Notes under the pieces: generated by a model
The model's input: the letters and a program-made list of their open reading frames with translations, nothing else
What the model was told of the DNA's origin: nothing
Databases searched by the model: none
Source of the DNA: CADEED01 sp020442965
GTDB taxonomy: Bacteria; Pseudomonadota; Gammaproteobacteria; Steroidobacterales; Steroidobacteraceae
Assembly (NCBI GenBank): GCA_041395525.1
Contig: JAWLAH010000001.1
Coordinates: 310,001-374,000 of the forward strand
Reading direction: 5' to 3'
Length of the DNA: 64,000 nt
Position numbers and translations under genes: made by a program
In this document: one piece after another, positions 1-7,675 of the stretch
Layout: every line of letters begins with the position of its first letter
How positions within the stretch are numbered: position 1 is the stretch's first letter

Positions 1-1018
1 TCCGCACTGCGATGATCGCGTCGAGGTACTCGGTGCGCCAATCCTCGTCAGTGGCGGGCTTGACGCGCGAATCCACCGCTTGAACGCTGTCGTCGCCGCG
101 CACTTCGCACCCCGCCTCAAGCAGATCACGTACGATCGGCGCAAGGTGCGTCGCAACGCAGCCGCGATCGATTAACAAGGTTTCCGCGGCACCGCAAATT
201 CCCGTGCGCCTCATCTTGGCGTTTACCACAATCGCCCGCGCCATCGCGAGATCGGCATCACGATCGACGTACACGTGGCAGATACCCTCTAGGTGGCCGA
301 TCACCGGCACGCGCGCTTCCTGCTGAACGCGGGCAACGAGACTCTTGCCGCCACGCGGGACGACGACATCGAGATAGTCTGTCATGTTCGCCAACATGAA
401 TCCGACGGCTGCCCGATCGGTGGTCGGCACGAGTTGAATGCAAGCCGCCGGCAAACCTGCTGCAAGCAACCCTCGGACTAACGACTTATGAATCGCCCGA
501 TTCGATTGCGTGCTCTCGGACCCGCCGCGCAGGATCGCCGCGTTGCCCGATTTTAGGCATAGCGCGCCGGCGTCACAGGTAACATTGGGCCGGCTCTCAT
601 AGATGATGCCGATCACACCGAGTGGCACCCGCACGCGTTGAATGATTAGGCCATTGGGTCGCTGCCATTGCGCGCTGACGATGCCGACCGGATCGGGTAG
701 AGCGGCGATCGCCTCCGCTCCCGCTGCCATCGCAGCAATCCGCTCGTCATCGAGTAACAACCGATCCAACAGCGCTGCAGACAGTCCTTTGGCGCGGGCG
801 GCTTCGAGATCCCGTTGATTGGCGGCGAGAATCACGCCTGCGGAGGTACGCAAATCCGCAGCGCTTGCGGCCAATGCACGGTTGCGCGTTGCCGTATCCG
901 TGCGCGCCAGGATGCGCTCCGCAGCAACCGCATCACGCCCGAGCTTCGACATCAGCGCAGCGAGACCGCTATCTGCACTGGCGGCGATCCCGGCAACCTC
1001 GTTGGCGGGCGCCGTCAC
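1..1018 (-). CDS. proA: Gamma-glutamyl phosphate reductase (partial, C-terminus beyond window)
   Basis: This is the second enzyme of proline synthesis. It reduces L-glutamyl-5-phosphate to glutamate-5-semialdehyde with NADPH in the cytoplasm. Reading on from the proB stop in the overlapping frame gives about 339 residues of continuous ProA sequence, including ESRPNVT, VVPRGGKSLV and the catalytic-cysteine block TGICGAAETLL with Cys near residue 275. The start is GTG at 1018-1016, overlapping the proB TGA as GTGA, so the two genes are translationally coupled. The family is about 415-420 residues long, so roughly 80 C-terminal residues lie beyond base 1. Identity is secure; only the 3' end is missing. 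Confidence 0.93.
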   Translation of the reverse strand, partial: MTAPANEVAGIAASADSGLAALMSKLGRDAVAAERILARTDTATRNRALAASAADLRTSAGVILAANQRDLEAARAKGLSAALLDRLLLDDERIAAMAAGAEAIAALPDPVGIVSAQWQRPNGLIIQRVRVPLGVIGIIYESRPNVTCDAGALCLKSGNAAILRGGSESTQSNRAIHKSLVRGLLAAGLPAACIQLVPTTDRAAVGFMLANMTDYLDVVVPRGGKSLVARVQQEARVPVIGHLEGICHVYVDRDADLAMARAIVVNAKMRRTGICGAAETLLIDRGCVATHLAPIVRDLLEAGCEVRGDDSVQAVDSRVKPATDEDWRTEYLDAIIAVR

Positions 1019-2190
1019 GCCCGGCCCACCCGCGCCGCAGCGGCGCCGTGCGTCAACACCAGATCGTCCCGATGGACCATCTCGTCGCGACCGCGAAAGC
1101 CTAACAGCGCTGCGATTTCCGAACTACGCTTGCCGAGAATCCGGGTTGCATCGACATCTGAGTAGGCGATGATGCCGCGCCCGATCTCGACTCCGTCCGG
1201 CGACAGGATACTGACGGTATCGCCGCGCTCGAAGCGACCGATCGCACCCACGACGCCCGCAGGCAACAAGCTTTTGCCGGCGCGCAGTGCCTGCACCGCA
1301 CCGGCATCGACCGTGATCGCCCCTGCGGGTCGCAGTGTTCCGGCAATCCACTGCTTGCGCGCCGCGATCGGCGTGGCGCGTGGCAAGAACCACGTGCTGC
1401 GCTCGCCATTTTCGATCCGCGCGAGCGGGTGCTCATGATGCCCGGACGCGATACACATGGCACAGCCCGCGGACACTGCGATCTTGGCCGCCAGCAATTT
1501 AGTCACCATCCCGCCCGAGCCGACGTTCGAGACCGATCCGCCAGCCATCGCTTCGATTGCGGGTGTGATCTCATCCACTCGCGCGATGAACGCCGCGTTC
1601 GCGTCGCGCGCTGGATCGGCGGCAAAGAGTCCATCAACGTCCGACAGCAGTACCAGGCAATCCGCACTTACCATCTGCGCGACACGCGCCGCCAGCCGAT
1701 CGTTGTCGCCATAACGAATCTCGGCGGTCGCGACGGTGTCGTTCTCGTTGATCACTGGCAGCGCACCAAGCGCGAGCAGCGCATTCAGGGTAGCGCGCGC
1801 ATTCAGATAGCGTCGCCGCTGTTCCGTATCCCCCAGGGTCAGCAACACTTGTGCGACCGTGATCTGGGCGCTTTCCAGCAACTCCTTGTATGTGTGCGCC
1901 AACGCGATCTGTCCCACCGCAGCCGCTGCCTGGCTCTCCTCGAGCCGCAGCAAGCCAGCAGGCAGACTGAGGTGTCGCCGTCCGAGCGCGATCGCGCCCG
2001 AGGACACGAGAACCACTTCCTGGCCGCGCTTGCGCAGTTGGATCAAGTCCTGGACGACTGTCTGCAGCCAGTTGCGGTTGATCCGGCCGGTGGCGGAATC
2101 CACGAGCAATGCCGACCCCACCTTGACGACGATACGACGAGCGTCAAGCAATAACCTGCTATCCGATCTGTCTACGCCTGTAGAATTCAT
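1015..2190 (-). CDS. proB: Glutamate 5-kinase
   Basis: ProB phosphorylates glutamate to start proline synthesis and passes the labile product to ProA, encoded just downstream with a 4-base overlap. The 391-residue product has the amino-acid-kinase fold, with IVVKVGSALLV near residue 20, VVLVSSGAIALG near 60, INENDTVAT near 150 and the glycine-rich GGMVTKL near 220. A C-terminal PUA domain covers roughly residues 285-370. The chosen ATG at 2190 leaves a slightly long leader; a TTG near 2151 that follows an AGG would give the more usual N-terminus. The gene diverges from ccoN with about 150 bp between them. Confidence 0.95.
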   Translation of the reverse strand: MNSTGVDRSDSRLLLDARRIVVKVGSALLVDSATGRINRNWLQTVVQDLIQLRKRGQEVVLVSSGAIALGRRHLSLPAGLLRLEESQAAAAVGQIALAHTYKELLESAQITVAQVLLTLGDTEQRRRYLNARATLNALLALGALPVINENDTVATAEIRYGDNDRLAARVAQMVSADCLVLLSDVDGLFAADPARDANAAFIARVDEITPAIEAMAGGSVSNVGSGGMVTKLLAAKIAVSAGCAMCIASGHHEHPLARIENGERSTWFLPRATPIAARKQWIAGTLRPAGAITVDAGAVQALRAGKSLLPAGVVGAIGRFERGDTVSILSPDGVEIGRGIIAYSDVDATRILGKRSSEIAALLGFRGRDEMVHRDDLVLTHGAAAARVGRA

Positions 2191-2341
2191 GCCGACCGCA
2201 AGCCCAAAGCGCCAGTTTACGGGATGCGGGTCTAGGTGGCGAACATGCCGCTACGTAAAGGTGCGTATTCGTATCGGGCGGCTCGCCCACCAGAATGCGC
2301 CCCAGCTCAGGAAGCTCGCGATCGAGTGCAGGGGGATGACG

Positions 2342-3799
2342 ATGCAAACCGCTGTGGGGGCCGTGGAAGCGGACGTCGTGCAAACGCGTGCGACAACTTA
2401 CAACGACAAGGTGGTGCGCCAGTTCGCCCTGATGACCGTCGTCTGGGGCATCGTCGGCATGCTCGTAGGCGTGATCATCGCGGCGCAGCTTATTTGGCCA
2501 GCACTCAATTTCGACCTGCCGTGGCTCACGTACAGTCGACTTCGGCCACTCCATACCAACGCGGTGATTTTCGCTTTTGGCGGTTCGGCGCTCATTGGTA
2601 CATCGCTATATGTCGCACAGCGCACCTGTCACACCCGGCTCTTCTCCGATGGTCTGGCCTCGTTCGTGTTCTGGGGCTGGCAACTCGTCATCGTGCTCGC
2701 CGCGATTTCGCTACCGATGGGCTGGACCTCGAGTAAAGAATACGCCGAGCTCGAATGGCCGATCGATCTGTTGATCGCGGTCGTCTGGGTGGCGTACGCG
2801 ATCGTGTTCTTCGGGACGCTGGCTAAACGACGCGTCTCGCACATCTACGTTGCCAACTGGTTCTATGCCTCGTTCATCATCACCATCGCGGTGCTGCATA
2901 TCGTGAACAGCGCGGCAATCCCCGTGACCCTCACCAAGTCCTACTCGGTATACGCCGGCACGATCGATGCCATGGTGCAATGGTGGTACGGCCACAATGC
3001 GGTGGGCTTTTTCCTGACTACCGGGTTCCTCGGCATGATGTACTACTTCGTGCCGAAGCAAGCCGGCCGGCCGGTTTACTCATACCGCTTGTCGATCATC
3101 CACTTCTGGGCGCTCATCTCGGTCTACATGTGGGCCGGCCCACATCATCTGCACTACACATCCTTGCCCGACTGGGCCCAGTCGTTAGGTGTCGTGTTCT
3201 CATTGATCCTGCTGGCGCCATCGTGGGGCGGTATGATCAACGGCATCATGACGCTGTCAGGTGCCTGGCACAAGCTGCGCACCGATCCAATCCTGAAATT
3301 CCTGATCGTCTCGCTGTCCTTCTACGGCATGTCGACGTTCGAAGGTCCGATGATGTCGATCAAGACGGTCAATGCGCTCTCGCATTACACCGACTGGACC
3401 ATCGGCCACGTGCACTCCGGCGCGCTCGGTTGGGTCGCGATGGTGACGATCGGCTCGACGTACGTGCTCATCCCGCGTCTCTACGGACGCAAGGAAATGT
3501 GGAGCGTGCGCCTGATCGACTGGCATTTCTGGACCACCACCATCGGCATCGTGCTGTACGTGGCGGCACTGTGGATCGCTGGCGTCATGCAAGGCTTGAT
3601 GTGGCGCGCCACGAACCCCGACGGTACGCTGACCTATTCTTTCATCGAGTCGCTGTCAGCCACGTATCCCTACTATGTCGTGCGGCTGATCGGCGGCACG
3701 ATGGTGTTCGGCGGCATGCTGCTCATGCTGTACAACGTTTACAAGACGGTGGAGCAGCGCACCTCGATCGCCGACGCGCCCATTCCACAACCGGCCTGA
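2342..3799 (+). CDS. ccoN: cbb3-type cytochrome c oxidase subunit I
   Basis: CcoN is the catalytic heme-copper subunit of the high-affinity cbb3 terminal oxidase in the inner membrane. It carries the heme b and heme b3-CuB sites. The 485-residue protein has about twelve hydrophobic segments. Histidine-rich blocks that match the metal-ligand regions are visible: RPLHTNAV, WWYGHNAVGFF, WAGPHHLHYTSLPDW and DWTIGHVHSGALGW. ATG 2342 was chosen because AGGGGG at 2330-2335 sits six bases upstream; ATG 2336 is the alternative. No clear Anr/FNR site (TTGAT-N4-ATCAA) is visible in 2191-2341. ccoO follows after five bases. Confidence 0.95.
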   Translation: MQTAVGAVEADVVQTRATTYNDKVVRQFALMTVVWGIVGMLVGVIIAAQLIWPALNFDLPWLTYSRLRPLHTNAVIFAFGGSALIGTSLYVAQRTCHTRLFSDGLASFVFWGWQLVIVLAAISLPMGWTSSKEYAELEWPIDLLIAVVWVAYAIVFFGTLAKRRVSHIYVANWFYASFIITIAVLHIVNSAAIPVTLTKSYSVYAGTIDAMVQWWYGHNAVGFFLTTGFLGMMYYFVPKQAGRPVYSYRLSIIHFWALISVYMWAGPHHLHYTSLPDWAQSLGVVFSLILLAPSWGGMINGIMTLSGAWHKLRTDPILKFLIVSLSFYGMSTFEGPMMSIKTVNALSHYTDWTIGHVHSGALGWVAMVTIGSTYVLIPRLYGRKEMWSVRLIDWHFWTTTIGIVLYVAALWIAGVMQGLMWRATNPDGTLTYSFIESLSATYPYYVVRLIGGTMVFGGMLLMLYNVYKTVEQRTSIADAPIPQPA

Positions 3800-3804
3800 C
3801 AATC

Positions 3805-4413
3805 GTGAAACACGACAAAATTGAGAAAAGCGTTACGCTGCTAGGTGTGTTGATCGCCGTGGTGATCAGCATCGGCGGGTTGGTCGAAATCGTACCGCTC
3901 TATTTTCAGAGCGAGACGACGCAGCCGGCTCCGGGCATAGAACCCTACAGTGCGCTGCGACTCGAGGGGCGCGACATCTATATCCGCGAGGGCTGCACGG
4001 TCTGTCATTCGCAGATGATTCGTACGCTGCGAGCGGAGACCGAGCGCTATGGACACTACACACTCGCCGGCGAGACGGTGTATGACCATCCCTTCGTATT
4101 TGGCAGCAAGCGCACGGGGCCGGATCTCGCGCGGGTGGGCGGCCGGTATTCCGATGAATGGCAGCGCGTGCACCTGGTCAATCCGCGTGAGGTGGTGCCC
4201 GAGTCGAACATGCCGGGCTTCCCCTGGCTATCGACGGCCGAGATCGATGCGTCAGTGACGCCACGCAAGATGACTGCGCTGCGCAAGGTGGGAGTGCCCT
4301 ACACCGACGAACAGATTGCCGCGGCGTCCGGCGAAGTCGCGGGCAAGACCGAGATGGAAGCACTGATCGCCTATCTGCAAGGCCTCGGCATCGAGTCGAA
4401 GAACTGGAAGTAA
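3805..4413 (+). CDS. ccoO: cbb3-type cytochrome c oxidase subunit II (mono-heme)
   Basis: CcoO is the membrane-anchored monoheme cytochrome c that feeds electrons to CcoN. The 202-residue product has one N-terminal transmembrane helix (about residues 10-30) and a single c-type heme motif, CTVCHSQM, near residue 70. The distal methionine probably lies in the VPESNMPGFPW block. The start is GTG 3805, giving VKHDKIEKSVTLLG, which fits the family's short cytoplasmic leader. It is five bases behind ccoN and eight ahead of ccoQ, within one operon. Confidence 0.95.
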   Translation: MKHDKIEKSVTLLGVLIAVVISIGGLVEIVPLYFQSETTQPAPGIEPYSALRLEGRDIYIREGCTVCHSQMIRTLRAETERYGHYTLAGETVYDHPFVFGSKRTGPDLARVGGRYSDEWQRVHLVNPREVVPESNMPGFPWLSTAEIDASVTPRKMTALRKVGVPYTDEQIAAASGEVAGKTEMEALIAYLQGLGIESKNWK

Positions 4414-4421
4414 CGACAGCG

Positions 4422-4565
4422 ATGGATATTGGAACCGTACGCGGATTGATCACAGGCGCTCTGATCATCCTGTTTTTGGCGCTGGTCGCTTGGGCCTGGA
4501 GCGGCAAGCGCAAGGAACAATTCGACCGCGCTGCGCGCCGGGCGCTCGAGGAAGACGACGAATGA
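4422..4565 (+). CDS. ccoQ: cbb3-type cytochrome c oxidase subunit IV (CcoQ)
   Basis: CcoQ is the small accessory subunit that stabilises the cbb3 complex. The reading frame encodes 47 residues: a short N-terminus, one transmembrane helix (LITGALIILFLALVAWAW) and a charged tail (SGKRKEQFDRAARRALEEDDE, split here from its helix). Size, position between ccoO and ccoP and topology all match CcoQ. The stop TGA overlaps the ccoP ATG as ATGA at 4562-4565. Confidence 0.9.
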   Translation: MDIGTVRGLITGALIILFLALVAWAWSGKRKEQFDRAARRALEEDDE

Positions 4566-5497
4566 GCTCTAGCGTTAGTTGGTACATCATCATCTTGACA
4601 GTGCTCAACGTCGCAGGGTTAGCCTGGCTGTTGCTGGCGGTGCGGCCCAAGCCGAACGAGACTGTTACGTCCGAGACCACGGGCCATGTCTGGGATGAGG
4701 ATCTGCGCGAGTACAACAACCCGTTGCCGCGCTGGTGGCTGTGGCTGTTCATCATCACGATCGTCTTCGCTATCGTGTACCTGGTCCTCTATCCTGGCAT
4801 GGGCTCATTCAAGGGCACGCTCGGCTGGACGCAGCAGAATCAGCATGCGACACAAGCCGCAGCCAACGAAGCGCTGCTGCAGCAAACACTCGCCCCGTTC
4901 GCGGCACAGACGATTCCGCAACTCGAGAAGAACCCAGCCGCCCTGACGATCGGTCGAAATCTCTTTGCTAACAACTGTGCCACCTGCCATGGTGCGGATG
5001 CTCGCGGTGCGCCGGGCTTTCCCAATCTCGTCGATAACGACTGGCTGTGGGGCGGCGATATCGACGATATCGTCACCACGATCACCGACGGCCGCATCGG
5101 TGTAATGGCACCCTGGGGCGAGGCCCTGGGCCCCAAGGGTGTCGAAGATGTGCTGGCGTATGTGATGACTTTGTCAGGGCGTAGTGTCCCCGCGGGCAAT
5201 GTCGCCAACGGCAAAGCGCGTTTCGGGGAGATGTGCGTGGCCTGCCACGGCGCGGACGGCACTGGCAACAAGGCGCTTGGCGCCCCGAATTTGACCGACT
5301 CGATCTGGTTGCACGGCGGGTCAGTGGCCGCGGTACGTCAGACGATCGAGTTCGGCCGGCAGAACGAGATGCCGGCGCAGGGCGATCGCCTTGGCAAGGT
5401 GCGAATCAATTTGCTGGCCGCGTACGTCCTCAGCCTGCACGGCTCCGACGCGGAACCCGGCCAGCAGGCTGCGATCGATGCCGACGCCCGCGAATAA
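4562..5497 (+). CDS. ccoP: cbb3-type cytochrome c oxidase subunit III (di-heme)
   Basis: CcoP is the diheme cytochrome c subunit that accepts electrons from soluble cytochromes. The 311-residue protein has two N-terminal hydrophobic segments (about residues 8-28 and 60-80), as in CcoP proteins with an extended anchor. A linker then leads to two class I cytochrome domains with heme motifs CATCHGAD near residue 142 and CVACHGADG near 225. Its ATG overlaps the ccoQ stop, and its 3' end overlaps the next small gene by 20 bases. Confidence 0.95.
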   Translation: MSSSVSWYIIILTVLNVAGLAWLLLAVRPKPNETVTSETTGHVWDEDLREYNNPLPRWWLWLFIITIVFAIVYLVLYPGMGSFKGTLGWTQQNQHATQAAANEALLQQTLAPFAAQTIPQLEKNPAALTIGRNLFANNCATCHGADARGAPGFPNLVDNDWLWGGDIDDIVTTITDGRIGVMAPWGEALGPKGVEDVLAYVMTLSGRSVPAGNVANGKARFGEMCVACHGADGTGNKALGAPNLTDSIWLHGGSVAAVRQTIEFGRQNEMPAQGDRLGKVRINLLAAYVLSLHGSDAEPGQQAAIDADARE

Positions 5498-5753
5498 TGA
5501 CCTGCCGCCGGATCTGAGTCTGCGGAATCGCTCGATCGCAGTCGTTGCCTGGAGTGGATTTCTCGCGGCAGCTCTTGCCGCCATGATTTGCTTCGCGTTG
5601 CTCGATCCGGCTGCAATCGCCACCGGACTGGTGCCGCAATGGTGGACCGATCGGTTGACGGTGTATGCGATCGGCTTTTTCTTTTTCCTGCTCGTCGGCG
5701 TGAGTGCGGCCGCGATCGCCGTATATCTCGTGCGGACGGAACACGGCAAGTGA
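5478..5753 (+). CDS. Small two-TM membrane protein between ccoP and ccoG
   Basis: The product is 91 residues with a short polar N-terminus, two hydrophobic segments (about residues 22-46 and 60-86) and a tiny basic tail ending in RTEHGK. The ATG at 5478 lies inside the ccoP end and the stop overlaps the ccoG GTG (GTGA), so both neighbours are translationally coupled to it. That argues for a genuine gene that works with the oxidase or its assembly. I do not recognise a named family. It is not CcoQ or CcoS, because both are present elsewhere in the cluster. Confidence 0.75.
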   Translation: MPTPANNDLPPDLSLRNRSIAVVAWSGFLAAALAAMICFALLDPAAIATGLVPQWWTDRLTVYAIGFFFFLLVGVSAAAIAVYLVRTEHGK

Positions 5754-7129
5754 ACAACGCCACACCGGAAGCAAGCTCCTACTACGTCGCTCACCAGAAG
5801 GTCTATGCGCGCGAAGTTACCGGCCGATTCGCACGCTTGCGCACCATGGCTGTCTGGGTATTGTTAGGCGTCTACTATCTTGCACCCTGGCTACAGTGGA
5901 ATGGCCGGCAGGCCATTCTGTTCGACCTGCCGGCACGCAAGTTCTACGTCTTTGGGCTCGTGCTGTGGCCACAGGATTTCGTGTTCCTGACCTGGCTGCT
6001 CGTGATCGCGGCCCTGTCTTTGTTCTTCTTCACCGCAGTCGGCGGCCGCATGTGGTGCGGTTTTGCGTGCCCGCAGACCGTCTGGACCGAAGCGTTCGTC
6101 GCGATGGAACGTTGGACAGAGGGCAATCGCGCCGCGCAGATCAAGCTCGATGCGGCCCCTTGGTCGGCTAACAAATTGTTGCGCAAGGCCGCCAAGCAGG
6201 CCCTGTGGATTGGCTTTGCTTTGTGGACTGGCTTCACGTTCGTCGGCTACTTCACATCGATTACGACGCTCGGACACGAAGTTGTCACGCTCGCGCTCGG
6301 CTCGTGGGAGATCTTCTGGATCCTGTTCTACGGCTTTGCCACCTACGGCAACGCGGGCTTCCTGCGCGAACAGGTGTGCAAGTACATGTGCCCGTACGCG
6401 CGCTTCCAGAGTGCGATGTTCGACAAGGATACGCTGATCATCACCTACGACGAGGCGCGTGGCGAGCCACGCGGTGGTCGAAAGCGCGGCGTCGAGCCCA
6501 AGGCCGTGGGCCTTGGCGACTGCATCGACTGCACGATGTGCGTGCAGGTATGCCCGACCGGAATCGATATTCGTCAGGGCCTGCAATACGAGTGCATCGC
6601 CTGCGCAGCCTGTGTCGATGCCTGCGACAGCGTGATGGACAAGATGAACTATCCGCGCGGCCTGATCCGCTACGATACGCAGAACGCACTGGAGCACAAG
6701 AAGGCACCCCTGTTGCGGCCGCGTGTGATCGTCTACGGCACGCTGCTCGCACTCTTGACGATCGGCTTCGTCGTCGCACTCGGATTGCGCCAACCGATAG
6801 GCATCGACGTGCTGCGTGATCGCAACGCTCTGTACCGTATTCTGGAGGATGGCCGGCTGGAGAATGTGTACACCGTGAAGATCCTCAATAAATCGGAACA
6901 GGCCCGCCGGTTCACCGTGAGTGTCAACGATCCTGGGCGCCTGACGATCGACCCGGCGAATCCCACGTTCCTGGTGGCGAGCGGCACCGTTTTCCCGGCA
7001 GCGATACGCGTGCGTCGCGATGCGTACGAACCCTTGGGACCAGAGACCATTCGTCTCACGATCACGGCGGTGGATAATCCGCGCTTGACCGCGACCGCCG
7101 AAGCGCGACTGCTCGCGCCGACGCGCTAG
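5750..7129 (+). CDS. ccoG: Cytochrome c oxidase accessory protein CcoG (FixG/RdxA family)
   Basis: CcoG is a membrane iron-sulfur protein needed for cbb3 assembly, and family members are linked to Cu(II) reduction before copper insertion. The 459-residue product has several N-terminal transmembrane segments and membrane cysteine motifs (WCGFACPQTVW and REQVCKYMCPYARF). A ferredoxin-type 2x[4Fe-4S] region (CIDCTMCVQVCPTG and CIACAACVDACD) spans about residues 258-295, and an Ig-like C-terminal domain follows from about 360. The start is GTG 5750, overlapping the upstream stop by four bases. It precedes ccoH by 16 bases. Confidence 0.94.
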   Translation: MNNATPEASSYYVAHQKVYAREVTGRFARLRTMAVWVLLGVYYLAPWLQWNGRQAILFDLPARKFYVFGLVLWPQDFVFLTWLLVIAALSLFFFTAVGGRMWCGFACPQTVWTEAFVAMERWTEGNRAAQIKLDAAPWSANKLLRKAAKQALWIGFALWTGFTFVGYFTSITTLGHEVVTLALGSWEIFWILFYGFATYGNAGFLREQVCKYMCPYARFQSAMFDKDTLIITYDEARGEPRGGRKRGVEPKAVGLGDCIDCTMCVQVCPTGIDIRQGLQYECIACAACVDACDSVMDKMNYPRGLIRYDTQNALEHKKAPLLRPRVIVYGTLLALLTIGFVVALGLRQPIGIDVLRDRNALYRILEDGRLENVYTVKILNKSEQARRFTVSVNDPGRLTIDPANPTFLVASGTVFPAAIRVRRDAYEPLGPETIRLTITAVDNPRLTATAEARLLAPTR

Positions 7130-7145
7130 TCCCAGACTAACAATC

Positions 7146-7670
7146 ATGCAGCCGCCAATCGAACACGATCAGGCCAAACCGCGCAGCGGTCTGCCCGCGG
7201 CGGGCTACGTCATGATTCTGATTCCGCTCGCCGCCGTGATCGCGAGCTTCGTCAGCTACTGGCTCGCGGCACGCGGCCAGGACGCCGCGCTGCCCTCATC
7301 CTTTCCTGCGGAGGGGCCAGTCCTCGAGCGAGCGCTGGCGCAGACTGCCCGCGCAGCAGAGCTGCGTATATCGGCCCAGCTGGATTTGAGCGGGGTCGCG
7401 GGCGAATGCCACGTGCAACTCGCGATCGGCGAGGAGCCACCGACCGAAGTCCGCGTCGCATTGACGCATGCTACGCAGTCCAATCTCGATCGCGTCCTGA
7501 CGCTCGTGCGCCATCAGGGCGCGTACGTCAGCCTCTGCGAGCCGCTGCCGCCGGGACATTGGTATGTGACGATGTCCGACGCCGCCGATTCCTGGCGCCT
7601 GCGCACCGACGCGACCGGTAAACTCGATGCCGTCGAACTGGTCGCCCGCACGCCGGCTGCCGGCAACTGA
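7146..7670 (+). CDS. ccoH: FixH/CcoH family protein
   Basis: CcoH/FixH is a single-pass membrane protein that stabilises the assembling cbb3 complex. This 174-residue product has one transmembrane helix at about residues 22-42 followed by a periplasmic domain. Its late part, with LTHATQSNLDRVLTLVRHQG and then GHWYVTM, fits the FixH pattern. Sequence conservation looks weak, so the assignment rests largely on topology, size and position between ccoG and ccoI, the standard ccoGHIS order. Confidence 0.8.
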   Translation: MQPPIEHDQAKPRSGLPAAGYVMILIPLAAVIASFVSYWLAARGQDAALPSSFPAEGPVLERALAQTARAAELRISAQLDLSGVAGECHVQLAIGEEPPTEVRVALTHATQSNLDRVLTLVRHQGAYVSLCEPLPPGHWYVTMSDAADSWRLRTDATGKLDAVELVARTPAAGN

Positions 7671-7675
7671 GCGCC

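Noticed and set aside
2191..2341. Possible Anr/FNR box upstream of ccoN
   Set aside because: cbb3 operons are often Anr-controlled, but I found no TTGAT-N4-ATCAA or close variant in the gap.
1859..2341. N-terminal extension of ccoN by about 160 codons
   Set aside because: It runs over proB and the intergenic region and has no homology to CcoN; the Shine-Dalgarno at 2330 marks the real start.
5891..7147. 418-codon open frame antisense to ccoG
   Set aside because: The opposite strand has clear CcoG Fe-S and membrane motifs; the antisense product is low-complexity Arg/Gln-rich sequence.
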